DNA of 64,000 bases from contig JADLER010000128.1 in NCBI GenBank assembly GCA_020846025.1, positions 35,905-99,904 on the forward strand, written 5' to 3'. This DNA comes from Bacteroidia bacterium (GTDB taxonomy: Bacteria; Bacteroidota; Bacteroidia; B-17B0; Aurantibacillaceae). The translations under genes and the position numbers were made by a program. The notes under the pieces were generated by a model. That model saw nothing but the letters and a program-made list of their open reading frames with translations. It did no database searches and had not been told where the DNA came from. Below, one piece after another: positions 53,947 through 62,825 of the stretch (its first letter is position 1; the number at the start of each line of letters is the position of its first letter).

Positions 53947-54567
53947 TCAACTACCGCAATTAATTTTAGAATCTGCAGTAATAACTACTTTTCTTATTCT
54001 CTTTATTGTAATATTTCCAGATATAATTCCACCAGAATTACCTCCAGAACCGCCTACATCTCCTACAATAAAACTATCTGCTTTATTAATAACTATTTCT
54101 CCTCTTACAACACCTCCATTTTTAACTTTAAGGGTGCTAGCATTATTAATAACAATTTGACCTTTTACAACTCCTCCATTTCTTACTACAAGTGCACCTT
54201 CTTTATCTACCACAATTCCTCCATTTGATTCTCCAGTACCTTGTATAATTAAACATCCACTATTAATTTTTATTTCGCCATTTACCTTTCCTCCGTTTTT
54301 AATTTTCACAGTCTCACCTACATTCACTGTTACAGGCGTATCTATAGTAGTAGTAATTTCTCTTTCAGTAGGTGTGTAAGGCTTCAAATTAGATGCAACT
54401 GGATTTTTATCCGAATAATCTATGTCGTAAGTGCAAGGATCACCAACTTTCAGCCCAGTGTTTGGGAAATTTGTATCATTAAATGGATAAACAATTGAAG
54501 TTTCATCTTCTTTAATTGTACCGCTAATGTTATCTGTATTTATTGATTCTACTTTACCTAATGCCAT
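53947..54567 (-). CDS. Small-barrel/bactofilin-like beta-helix protein
   Basis: The 206-residue protein has no signal peptide. Residues 1-55 ('MALGKVESINTDNISGTI', 'VYPFNDTNFPNTGLKVGD', 'CTYDIDY') look like a small OB/cold-shock-type barrel. Residues 75-205 are a right- or left-handed beta-helix made of short rungs: 'VKIKNGGKVNGEIKI', 'LVVRNGGVVKGQIVI', 'LKVKNGGVVRGEIVI', 'GGIISGNITI', as in bactofilins that polymerise into cytoskeletal filaments. The combination is not one I know. The ATG at 54567 is chosen; an upstream in-frame start adds ten residues unlike the rest. It has its own terminator and shares a 75-bp divergent gap with the third SpoIIE gene. Confidence 0.68.
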   Translation of the reverse strand: MALGKVESINTDNISGTIKEDETSIVYPFNDTNFPNTGLKVGDPCTYDIDYSDKNPVASNLKPYTPTEREITTTIDTPVTVNVGETVKIKNGGKVNGEIKINSGCLIIQGTGESNGGIVVDKEGALVVRNGGVVKGQIVINNASTLKVKNGGVVRGEIVINKADSFIVGDVGGSGGNSGGIISGNITIKRIRKVVITADSKINCGS

Positions 54568-54642
54568 AATTTTATTTTTTAAAGTTAATATATACAATAA
54601 TAAATATTTTTTTTGAATAAAAAAATTGTATATTTATCCTAT

Positions 54643-56742
54643 ATGAATTCACTTAGAATCACACTTGTACTTTTATTCGGGTTTAATTTTTTGTATTCTC
54701 AAAACTCCACCAATTTTGAAGATTCTTTGAAAATTTTACCGACAGACTCCTTGAAAATAAATTTTATTATAAAGCGAACTATTGAGCCTTTAGAGAATGA
54801 AAATAAATACGAAATAGCTATAAGCGAATTACAAAAGGCTAAGCAATTTATAAATAATAATAAAAGTAATGAATTAAAAATTGACTCTAAACATATTGAG
54901 TTATTAATTGCTCAAGAATCATACGAAGAAGCGAGTAAATTTATAGAAGTATTTGAGCAAAAATCTAAAAACACATCCTATTTTTATTATCAAGGACTAG
55001 CACAAAGGTACAAAGCCTTAATTCAATTATATTCTGGTAATCTAGAACAAAGCTCGAAATTGTTTTTTAAAGCGTTAGAAAAGTTTAAGCTCACAAAATC
55101 TCCTACTGCCTTAGACTTAGGATATGGAGATATAGCTGTAATAGGATACTATAGTGAGAATTTTAAACAAGCTATTGAATATTGGAAAAAATGCATAAAG
55201 ATTGAACAAGAATTAGGTTTAAAATCAAGGATGTTGAACAATTTATCAAACCTAGGAGTTGCATTATTAGAAATAGGAGAAGTAAAAGAAGCCGAAGAAA
55301 ATCTACTACAAGCACTTAATATTGCAAATGAACTAAATGACGAATCATTAAAAGCAGGAATTTACACAAACTTAACCAAATTGGAGTACAGTAAAAAGAA
55401 TTTTAAAAAAGCTATTGAATATAACAACTTAGCAGCTCAGTATTACGAGTCAGTAAAGAAATATTCTTCCTTAGCCAACATTTACTCCAATGGAGCTGAA
55501 TTAGCAAGAACAGGTAAAGAATATAAAACGGCCTTAGAATACATAAATAAAGCATTTGAAGTTATGAAATTAACCGAAAACAGAACAAATTTGTATTCAT
55601 TATACTTCAATAAAGCAGCCATTCAGTTTGATTTAAAAGAATACAAAGATGCTTACCAAAATTTGTTAATGTATATTGGGGAGAAAGATAGTATTGTAAA
55701 TGCCGAGAATCAAAAAAACATTACTGAATTAGAAAAGAAGTATCAGTTAAAAGAACAGAAAAGAGAAAATGCCTTATTAAATGAGCAAGTAAAAACACAA
55801 GTGATTTCTAACAGTAGAATGAAAATTACAATTGGCTTAATTAGTGTGATTGTCATCATTCTATCTGTTACAGCTATTTGGATGGTTAAACAAAATAGAG
55901 CAAAAAATTTAATTAATGCTCAATTATCAGAGAAAAATAATATTATCAATCTTCAAAAAAGTATTGTTGAAGACCAACATCGAGACATTACAGATAGTAT
56001 AAAATATGCCAAGCGCATTCAAGAAGCTATCCTACCCCCATATAATTTATGGCAAAAAATTTTACCGAGTTCATTTATCTTTCATCTCCCAAAAGATGTA
56101 TTAAGTGGTGATTTTTACTGGATTGAAGAAACGAAAGATTACATATATGTAGCTGCAGCCGATTGTACAGGGCATGGTGTGCCAGGCGCATTAATTTCTA
56201 TTGTAAATTTTAATTTATTAAATAAAGCAGTTTTAGAAAAAAACCTTGTAACACCTGCCGAAATTTTAGATGCTGTGAATAGCTGGTTAACTGAGAGTTT
56301 ACACCAAACTTATGGAGAAAGTACAGTAAGAGATGGTATGGATATCACGCTCATAGCCATTCATAAACACAGCAATGAGATATTGTTTGCAGGAGCTAAT
56401 AACTCCATTTATGTTGTTTCTAATAATGAGTTGGAAGTGATTAAAGGAGATAAATTCCCAGTGGGTGCTTTTATTGAGGATAAAATTCAACATTTTAGTT
56501 TAAAGAAATTTACAGTAAACAAAGGCGATTGTATTTATTTATTCTCTGATGGTTATGCCGACCAATTTGGCGGACCTGATGGAAAAAAATATAAATATCA
56601 AGCATTTCAAAAGAAATTAAACTCAATATCTAATTTAGATATTTCTAATCAACTGTTAAGCATGAAACAAGATTTCGTGCAATGGCAAGGTACACATGAG
56701 CAAGTAGATGATGTATTACTAATAGGAATTAAGATTAGTTAA
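54643..56742 (+). CDS. TPR-SpoIIE/PP2C membrane phosphatase
   Basis: The 699-residue protein has the same layout as the 35.7-kb phosphatase: signal peptide ('LVLLFGFNFLYSQ'), TPRs over about 370 residues, a helix near 405-425 ('ITIGLISVIVIILSVTAIWM'), a coiled coil, a signalling helix ('IKYAKRIQEAILPP') and SpoIIE with intact 'SGDFYW', 'DCTGHGVPGA', 'RDGMDIT', 'SDGYADQFGGP' and 'QVDDV'. I chose the ATG at 54643; the TTG at 54613 adds ten residues before the signal peptide. Its divergent neighbour is the bactofilin-like protein. Its 3' end overlaps the glycosyltransferase by 4 bp. Confidence 0.87.
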   Translation: MNSLRITLVLLFGFNFLYSQNSTNFEDSLKILPTDSLKINFIIKRTIEPLENENKYEIAISELQKAKQFINNNKSNELKIDSKHIELLIAQESYEEASKFIEVFEQKSKNTSYFYYQGLAQRYKALIQLYSGNLEQSSKLFFKALEKFKLTKSPTALDLGYGDIAVIGYYSENFKQAIEYWKKCIKIEQELGLKSRMLNNLSNLGVALLEIGEVKEAEENLLQALNIANELNDESLKAGIYTNLTKLEYSKKNFKKAIEYNNLAAQYYESVKKYSSLANIYSNGAELARTGKEYKTALEYINKAFEVMKLTENRTNLYSLYFNKAAIQFDLKEYKDAYQNLLMYIGEKDSIVNAENQKNITELEKKYQLKEQKRENALLNEQVKTQVISNSRMKITIGLISVIVIILSVTAIWMVKQNRAKNLINAQLSEKNNIINLQKSIVEDQHRDITDSIKYAKRIQEAILPPYNLWQKILPSSFIFHLPKDVLSGDFYWIEETKDYIYVAAADCTGHGVPGALISIVNFNLLNKAVLEKNLVTPAEILDAVNSWLTESLHQTYGESTVRDGMDITLIAIHKHSNEILFAGANNSIYVVSNNELEVIKGDKFPVGAFIEDKIQHFSLKKFTVNKGDCIYLFSDGYADQFGGPDGKKYKYQAFQKKLNSISNLDISNQLLSMKQDFVQWQGTHEQVDDVLLIGIKIS

Positions 56743-57914
56743 ATGTTTCTCTGAGGCGGTTGCCAGGCACTTTCTTGGTTTGCAAATTGATATTTAAAAT
56801 ATCCTAATAAAAGTGCAAAATTCATCAATATAAAATGGCCTAAAGCATTTATAATTGGAATTTTAAGTTTAATTTTTTCGAGTATAATGGTAAGTAATGG
56901 GAGTAATATCAGTAAAGCGTAGGTGTATGTTATCCAATTAAAAAAGTTAATTTTAAAAGATAAAGCAAGTGCGCTCACGAATGAAATAATAAACATAAAA
57001 GGAGTTATCCAACGTAATACCTTGTGTGAAAAAAAGGCAAATCCAAAACCTTTATATATTGGAAATAACAAGTGTTTATAGTAGTTTAAATTTCTAAAAT
57101 TACCCAACGAAATACGAATTTTTCTTTTAAATTCAATCAATGGTGCGTCATTTACATCTTCATAACAAAGGGCTTGAGGTTCAAACATTACCTTACCACC
57201 CTTTGAAATAACATCTAATGTTATAAAAAAATCATCCATTAAAAAACCATCAGGTACTTTCACAAACCAATCGCGTTTAATTGCATAACAACCTCCTTCT
57301 ACTCCTACACAAAAGTTATAGACTAAACTTTCATGATGTTTAAGTGAGTTCTCATAATTCATGTATAAAATTTCTTGCCCTGAGATGCCTAGATTTTTAG
57401 GTGAAAATTTATGAATGTTGCCACACACTAATTTAGCATCGTTGATTATTAAATCATACACCAATGCCTTGATGGTAGTGGGTTCAAAAAACACATTGGC
57501 ATCAGTAAATACGATATGCTCCGTTTTTATTAAGTCAAATAACTCATTAATAATCTTTAATTTACCATTTCTATTATGTTTTTTTATGAGTGTAATGTTT
57601 GGGTGCTTAGCACAATATATTTCAATAATTTCATGCGTTTTATCGGTAGAGTTATCTGAACCAATAATTATTTTGAGTTTATCTTTTGGATAATCTGAAT
57701 TGAAGATAGATTGAAGTTTTTTTTCTATTACTTTTTCTTCATTAAAAACCGAAAACACAAGCGTTACCTCTGGCCATTCCTTAATTAAATTATAATCATG
57801 CAGAATTGGTTTTACAAAAGTTGCTCTAATTTTAATAATTATCGGGTAAATCGCATAACTATAAATAGGTATAAAAACACTTACTACAAAAACTATCCAT
57901 AAAGCGTAAATCAT
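56739..57914 (-). CDS. Membrane glycosyltransferase, family 2
   Basis: The 391-residue protein starts with a membrane helix ('ALWIVFVVSVFIPIYSYAIY') and then a GT-A domain: 'VTLVFSVFNEEKVIEKKL', 'IIIGSDNSTDKTHEI', 'HIVFTDANVFFEP', 'DGFLMDDFFITLDV' and 'RKIRISLGNFRNL'. Three or four C-terminal helices follow (from about 300). It resembles processive or lipid-linked-sugar GT2 enzymes of the inner membrane; acceptor and sugar are unknown. It is 3 bp downstream of mqnE on the same strand, so they are co-transcribed, though the two functions are not obviously linked. Confidence 0.88.
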   Translation of the reverse strand: MIYALWIVFVVSVFIPIYSYAIYPIIIKIRATFVKPILHDYNLIKEWPEVTLVFSVFNEEKVIEKKLQSIFNSDYPKDKLKIIIGSDNSTDKTHEIIEIYCAKHPNITLIKKHNRNGKLKIINELFDLIKTEHIVFTDANVFFEPTTIKALVYDLIINDAKLVCGNIHKFSPKNLGISGQEILYMNYENSLKHHESLVYNFCVGVEGGCYAIKRDWFVKVPDGFLMDDFFITLDVISKGGKVMFEPQALCYEDVNDAPLIEFKRKIRISLGNFRNLNYYKHLLFPIYKGFGFAFFSHKVLRWITPFMFIISFVSALALSFKINFFNWITYTYALLILLPLLTIILEKIKLKIPIINALGHFILMNFALLLGYFKYQFANQESAWQPPQRNI

Positions 57915-57917
57915 TGG

Positions 57918-59060
57918 TTAGTTAACGGAATAATCTTTCACAATATTGTATAATGTATCACGCTCCACTGGTGTGCGGCGTACTTGAGTAATTAGTTCTA
58001 CCAACTGTTGAGTGGTAAGTTTAGGACTTTGTTCCTCAGCACCTGCCATACTGTATATTTTAGTGGTATCGTCAATAGTTCCATCTATATCATCTACTCC
58101 AAAGTTTAAAGATAATTGAGCCGTATTTCGTCCTATCATAGCCCAGTATGCTTTAATGTGATCAAAGTTATCTAAATATATTCGAGAGATAGCATAATTA
58201 CGTAAATCTTCAATTACACTTACTTCAGGCACATGCGACATCTCATTATTCCCATTTCTAAACTTTAAAGGAATAAAAGCATTAAACCCATTCGTTTTAT
58301 CTTGTAATTTTCTTAATCGTTCTAAATGATCAATGCGATGTTCGAAGGTTTCGATATGACCATATAGCATCGTAGCATTTGATTGCATCCCCATGTTGTG
58401 CCAAATTTCATGGATCTTAAGCCATTCTTCGGCACTGCATTTTCCACCAGCTATTTGATCTCGAATAGATTTATCAAATATTTCAGCACCTCCACCAGGC
58501 ATTGAATCTAAACCAGCATCTTTTAAAATCTGCATCCCTTCTTCGTAAGTTACTTTAGCTTTTTTAAATATATAATGACACTCCACAGGGGTTAAAGCTT
58601 TTATATGCAATTCTGGGCGATGAGATTTAATTGATTTAAAAAGTGTGCTATAAAAATTTAAGTCTTGTTTAGGAATTACACCACCAGTAATATGCACCTC
58701 GGTTACATGTTGTCCATCGTACTTTTTAATAATTTCCATCATTTGATCAATACTCAATTCCCATCCCTCTTCTCTTTGCTTAATTAAGCGTGAGTAGGCA
58801 CAAAACGAGCAAGTATAAACACAAATATTAGTGGGTTCTACATGAAAATTTCGATTAAAAAACACATAGTTTTTGTTCTTTTTTTCACGAACATAATTAG
58901 CTAATACGCCAAGATAGGAAAGTTCTCCTTTTTCAAATAAATAAACCCCTTCATCAAAAGAAATCCTTTCACCTTGAAAAACTTTTTCAGCAATTTTCTT
59001 AAGCTCAGTTGTTAATTGCGGTGAATTAAATAAAATATCTTGAATATTATTAACACTCAT
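57918..59060 (-). CDS. mqnE: Aminofutalosine synthase
   Basis: A radical-SAM enzyme that joins a chorismate-derived enolpyruvyl benzoate to SAM in the futalosine route to menaquinone. The 380-residue protein has the cluster cysteines Cys80, Cys84 and Cys87 ('NICVYTCSFCAYSR'), 'EVHITGGVIPKQDLNFY', 'DSMPGGGAEIF' and 'AFIPLKFRNGNN'. MqnC is the close paralogue; the 'SMPGGGAEIF' form and 'REEGWE' fit MqnE better. The cell therefore probably makes menaquinone by the futalosine pathway. The UbiD-family gene at 47 kb may serve a late step. Confidence 0.9.
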   Translation of the reverse strand: MSVNNIQDILFNSPQLTTELKKIAEKVFQGERISFDEGVYLFEKGELSYLGVLANYVREKKNKNYVFFNRNFHVEPTNICVYTCSFCAYSRLIKQREEGWELSIDQMMEIIKKYDGQHVTEVHITGGVIPKQDLNFYSTLFKSIKSHRPELHIKALTPVECHYIFKKAKVTYEEGMQILKDAGLDSMPGGGAEIFDKSIRDQIAGGKCSAEEWLKIHEIWHNMGMQSNATMLYGHIETFEHRIDHLERLRKLQDKTNGFNAFIPLKFRNGNNEMSHVPEVSVIEDLRNYAISRIYLDNFDHIKAYWAMIGRNTAQLSLNFGVDDIDGTIDDTTKIYSMAGAEEQSPKLTTQQLVELITQVRRTPVERDTLYNIVKDYSVN

Positions 59061-59089
59061 ATAAAGCGATAAAGGTAATGCTTAAAAAT

Positions 59090-59118
59090 AAAAAATCCCG
59101 CATAAGCGGGACTTTTTT
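59090..59118 (-). terminator. Bidirectional-looking terminator between mqnE and the T9SS protein gene
   Basis: TCCCGC (59096-59101) pairs with GCGGGA (59106-59111) around a 4-nt loop. A-rich sequence lies on the left and T-rich on the right, so it can act on either strand. It follows the stop of the minus-strand gene at 59139 and precedes mqnE. Confidence 0.8.
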
Positions 59119-59138
59119 AAGAATTGAAACCTTACAAA

Positions 59139-60248
59139 TTATTTTGTAACCGTAAATTTACTAAACATCTTAGCGTTATCAGCCTTGATAGAATACATAT
59201 ACACACCTGCATTTAAGTTAGATGTATTTATTTTAATTGCATGATTTCCTGTTTCTAAAGTGTTTAAGTCTATTTTATTTACACGCTTACCAGTTACATC
59301 AAAAATTTCAATTTCAACTTTCGAAGCTTTATTTAAGCCAAAGTTTACTGTCATTTCATCACTTGCTGGATTAGGGAAAGCTGCAAATAATGTTAAATCT
59401 CCTTTAGAAATACTATTATTTACTCCAGTAGTGATATCTACTACAACAAAAATTAATAAATCTAAATTATCTCCTTGAAAGTCAGTTACAATTGAATTCC
59501 AACGGTTTCCACCTAATGCTGGTGCCGCAGATGCAGGCATAATGGTGTGATATTGCCAAGCTAAACTATCAGTAGAAGAACAACCAGCTACAGTTGATAA
59601 AATGGCTAATGTATCCATACTTGTACCTCCCATTGCAGGAGCTTCGGCTACTGCAAAAAAGTTACCAGTTACTGGAATTGGTGAAGTAAAAGTAAATACA
59701 TCAGCGCCTGTAAATGAACTTAAAGATTTTGAGGCGGTTGTTCCCATTTGGGCATCAGGAGCCTTAGTAGTTGTATTCTCAGAATACACTTTTGCATTTA
59801 CCATACCTGATCCATTAACTAAACCAGAATATACAATAATATCAGTTACATTAGCAGTCCCTGATACATTATATTTTTGTGCAAATAAACTTGTTACATC
59901 AGTAATTGTAGGAGTTCCTAGAGCACCAGCATATGCTGGGCCTAAATTATACGTAGCTTTATTTGTTCCAAAAGTATAACCCTCAGATACAACCGTAAAA
60001 TTTGCATTTGCTTGTGTACCCCATGCGCTATAATACACAATATTTGCTGTGTTGGTAGCACAACCGCCTGAATTAAAAGTAGATGGCATTAATGTGGTAA
60101 CTGCTGCTGCCTTTGACAAATCAGCACTTAACCAATTTACACTATTTACTGGATTTGGGGTTAGATTAATTTGAGGTTTGCTTAATTGCTGAGCAAAAGC
60201 ACCCAAGAACATGGTAGATAAAACTACAGTTGAGTAAATTTTTTTCAT
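59139..60248 (-). CDS. Secreted protein with T9SS type A sorting tail
   Basis: The 369-residue protein has a signal peptide ('VVLSTMFLGAFAQ'), an unrecognised beta-rich middle ('TANIVYYSAWGTQANANF', 'SSFTGADVFTFTSPIPV', 'GDNLDLLIFVVVD') and a type A tail ('LTLFAAFPNPASDEMTVNFG', 'IEIFDVTGKRVNKIDL', 'LNAGVYMYSIKADNAKMFSK'). The mature part looks like a small extracellular binding or structural module. It is monocistronic with its own terminator and is divergent from the B12 operon across a 549-bp gap. Confidence 0.83.
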   Translation of the reverse strand: MKKIYSTVVLSTMFLGAFAQQLSKPQINLTPNPVNSVNWLSADLSKAAAVTTLMPSTFNSGGCATNTANIVYYSAWGTQANANFTVVSEGYTFGTNKATYNLGPAYAGALGTPTITDVTSLFAQKYNVSGTANVTDIIVYSGLVNGSGMVNAKVYSENTTTKAPDAQMGTTASKSLSSFTGADVFTFTSPIPVTGNFFAVAEAPAMGGTSMDTLAILSTVAGCSSTDSLAWQYHTIMPASAAPALGGNRWNSIVTDFQGDNLDLLIFVVVDITTGVNNSISKGDLTLFAAFPNPASDEMTVNFGLNKASKVEIEIFDVTGKRVNKIDLNTLETGNHAIKINTSNLNAGVYMYSIKADNAKMFSKFTVTK

Positions 60249-60513
60249 GATTATTTATTTTAAAAGATTAAATTGATTTTCAAATATATGTTTTAATTTG
60301 TTTTAATTAACTTTTATACTTTTTATACAAAATCCTTCTTCGTCACTTTTATAGAAATTAAAACATAAATATTTAATTATCAATTACTTGTAAATAATAT
60401 AAATTTATATCTCAATTTGTTTTAAATATCATTTTATTAATTTTTTAACATCAACATCGTTTTGAATTGATTTACATCATTTCAAAAATCAAGACGATTA
60501 AAATTATATTATC

Positions 60514-60521
60514 TATATTTG
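60514..60521 (+). promoter_or_regulatory. Bacteroidota -7 box for the B12 operon
   Basis: TATATTTG, an exact TAnnTTTG match, lies 20 bp before the riboswitch hairpin, so the transcript would start just ahead of the aptamer. The AT-rich 60249-60513 stretch upstream holds nothing else I can identify. Confidence 0.6.
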
Positions 60522-60540
60522 CTTCGCAATTTGGTTTTTA

Positions 60541-60697
60541 GATACAAGTTTTGTATCATGAAATTAAAAGGGAATCACGTGAAAATCGTGAACAGTGCCC
60601 GCTGCTGTAAGTCTTATAAAAAACATCTCTAAATTCTGCCACTGTTTAAAAACGGGAAGGCTTAGAGAAAAAGACAAGTCAGAAGACCTACCAAACT
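60541..60697 (+). promoter_or_regulatory. Cobalamin riboswitch aptamer
   Basis: The conserved elements appear in order: 'AAAAGGGAATC' with 'GTGAAAATCGTGAAC' (60567-60592), 'AGTGCCCGCTGCTGTAAGT' (60594-60612), 'GCCACTG' (60638-60644), 'CGGGAAGGC' (60653-60661) and 'AGTCAGAAGACCTACC' (60677-60692). P1 can form between 60547-60555 and 60689-60697 with one mismatch. It controls the BtuB-type receptor gene 100 bp downstream; B12 should switch expression off. Confidence 0.95.
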
Positions 60698-60732
60698 GCA
60701 TGTTGTTGAGCTTTCGGGAAAAAAAGCTATCA

Positions 60733-60774
60733 AAAACAGGTTAGTACCTACACCTATCTGTTTTCGTTTATTTT
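60733..60774 (+). terminator. Terminator-like hairpin in the riboswitch expression platform
   Basis: AAAACAGG (60733-60740) can pair with CC-(AT)-CTGTTTT (to 60764), followed by a T-rich tract. A second hairpin, AGCTTT/AAAGCT (60709-60728), sits between it and the aptamer and could be the alternative pairing. This suggests control by premature termination. Confidence 0.45.
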
Positions 60775-60797
60775 CCTGAGCAAATAAAAAATTACAA

Positions 60798-62813
60798 ATG
60801 TTAAGTAATTGCTTAAATATTAAACCAACTTATAATTGTAAATCTACTGTTATTACAATTCTTAGTTTTATATTTAGTATAACATTGTTAGCACAAAAAA
60901 AAGATACGCTCAGCTACCAATTACAAGAAGTAACTATTTCATCCAATAAACAAAGACTTTTTGAATCATTTAAAAAGAAACAATTTTTAGACAGCCTTGT
61001 TTTAAGAAACTATTCTACAACTACATTATCCGATTTACTAGCCAATCAATCCACAATTCATATTAAATCATACGGAAATGCCAACATTGCAACTACTAGC
61101 ATAAGAGGAGGGAACGCCAACCAAACAGCATTATTATGGAATGGATTAAATATTCAAAATGCCATGCTAGGGCAACCAGATTTAAGCATTATTCCATCTA
61201 CATTATTCAATCAAGTATCCTTAGAATTTGGTGGTGGAAGTACTATGTGGGGAAGTGGCGCAATTGGTGGATGTATTATGCTTTCAAATAAATTAAAATT
61301 TAATGAAGGTTTTAAAACGAATTTACAAATGAGTGTAGGTAGTTTTGAAACTAAACGTATTAATAGCTCTGTTTTATTAAGTTATAAAAAGATTATATCT
61401 AACACGAATGTTTTTTATAACACCTCTGAAAATAATTATAATTATATAGATACATCTAGCAAAGACACTAAACATAAACAGACAAAACATGCTTCCTATT
61501 CTCATAAAGGATTGATGCAGGAATTAGCTTTTTTAATAAATGCATACCAAACAATGCATGTTAGATTATGGTACAACCTAATGAATCGAAATATTCCAGA
61601 TTTTTTAGGCACAAATCAAACCAAAAATCAAACTGATGAAAATCTAAAATCTAACCTAGAATGGAATTATCACAAGCATCGCATACAATCTATTATACGA
61701 TTGGGCTTTTTTAATGACCAACTTAATTATAAGGACTCATTGGCTCAGGATTTAATAAGCAAAAGCACCATTAAAACACTAATTGCCGAAAATGATAATA
61801 TTTATAAATTTAACATCCATCGTTTTAACATAGGAATAAACTACACAGGTTACAAAACAGACTTACTATTTAATAACCTTGATACAAATTATTCAAACTC
61901 CCACACATTGCATAAACTGGCTTTATTTGCAGCTTATCAATTAAACTTATTTAATTCTAAACTTCAATATCACCTTTCGGTGAGAAAAGAATTTAGCAAT
62001 CAATTAACTATTCCTTTTACAGGTAGTAGCGGATTAAAGTATCAGTTAATCAAACCACTTTCACTAAAAATAAATGCCAATAAATCTTTCAGACAACCTA
62101 CACTTAATGATTTATACTGGAAACCAGGTGGTAATCCTAACCTAAAATCGGAGGATAGTTATGAGTTGGAAGGAGGTATAGAATTAAACCATAACATCAA
62201 AAAAGTACAGTTAAAATTTGAAGCCACCTATTTTAATAGGCATGTTAAAAATCAAATTATATGGTTACCTTCTTCAGGAGGTTATTGGTCACCTAGAAAT
62301 ATAGCAGAGGTGTATGGAAGAGGTACTGAAACTAGTACCGAACTTGCCTATCATTACAAAGATGTTTATATTAAATTATACTTCAACTCCTCTTATGTTT
62401 TATCTACCAATCAAGTAAAGATGAGTGAAAATGATAACTCGGTTGGCAGACAATTGATTTATACACCAAGGTATAGTGGGCTTGGAGGTATCAGTTTTTA
62501 TTACAAGAACTTTGGATTATTCTTTAATAATCATTACACTGGATATCAATTTACTTCAACTGATAACAGTTCGTGGATTACTCCATACTTAATTGGAAAC
62601 CTAAAGCTATCTTATCATTATACGTTTAGTACAATTAAAACAGAACTATTTGCTCATATTAATAATTTGTACAATAAGAATTACATGGTTGTAGCCAACA
62701 TGCCTATGCCCTTAAGAAACTACGAAGTAGGCTTAAGAATTAGTTATTCAAAAATTAAAAAAGCAAAGCAACCTACAAGTATCAATGAATTAATTCAATC
62801 AACTAACAAATAA
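60798..62813 (+). CDS. btuB: TonB-dependent vitamin B12 receptor (BtuB-like)
   Basis: The 671-residue outer-membrane protein has a leader ('VITILSFIFSITLLAQ'), a plug domain with 'DTLSYQLQEVTISSN', 'TLSDLLANQSTIHIKSYG', 'TTSIRGGNANQTALLWNG' and 'EFGGGSTMWGSGAIGG', and a 22-strand-type barrel ('KINANKSFRQPTLNDLYW', 'GGNPNLKSEDSYELEGGI', 'INNLYNKNYMVVANMPMP'). The cobalamin riboswitch just upstream makes corrinoid the likely substrate. A polar tail of about 20 residues follows the last strand, unusual because these barrels normally end at an aromatic residue. It is the first gene of the B12 operon, 12 bp before the DUF4465-like gene. Confidence 0.92.
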   Translation: MLSNCLNIKPTYNCKSTVITILSFIFSITLLAQKKDTLSYQLQEVTISSNKQRLFESFKKKQFLDSLVLRNYSTTTLSDLLANQSTIHIKSYGNANIATTSIRGGNANQTALLWNGLNIQNAMLGQPDLSIIPSTLFNQVSLEFGGGSTMWGSGAIGGCIMLSNKLKFNEGFKTNLQMSVGSFETKRINSSVLLSYKKIISNTNVFYNTSENNYNYIDTSSKDTKHKQTKHASYSHKGLMQELAFLINAYQTMHVRLWYNLMNRNIPDFLGTNQTKNQTDENLKSNLEWNYHKHRIQSIIRLGFFNDQLNYKDSLAQDLISKSTIKTLIAENDNIYKFNIHRFNIGINYTGYKTDLLFNNLDTNYSNSHTLHKLALFAAYQLNLFNSKLQYHLSVRKEFSNQLTIPFTGSSGLKYQLIKPLSLKINANKSFRQPTLNDLYWKPGGNPNLKSEDSYELEGGIELNHNIKKVQLKFEATYFNRHVKNQIIWLPSSGGYWSPRNIAEVYGRGTETSTELAYHYKDVYIKLYFNSSYVLSTNQVKMSENDNSVGRQLIYTPRYSGLGGISFYYKNFGLFFNNHYTGYQFTSTDNSSWITPYLIGNLKLSYHYTFSTIKTELFAHINNLYNKNYMVVANMPMPLRNYEVGLRISYSKIKKAKQPTSINELIQSTNK

Positions 62814-62825
62814 ATAAAACAAATC

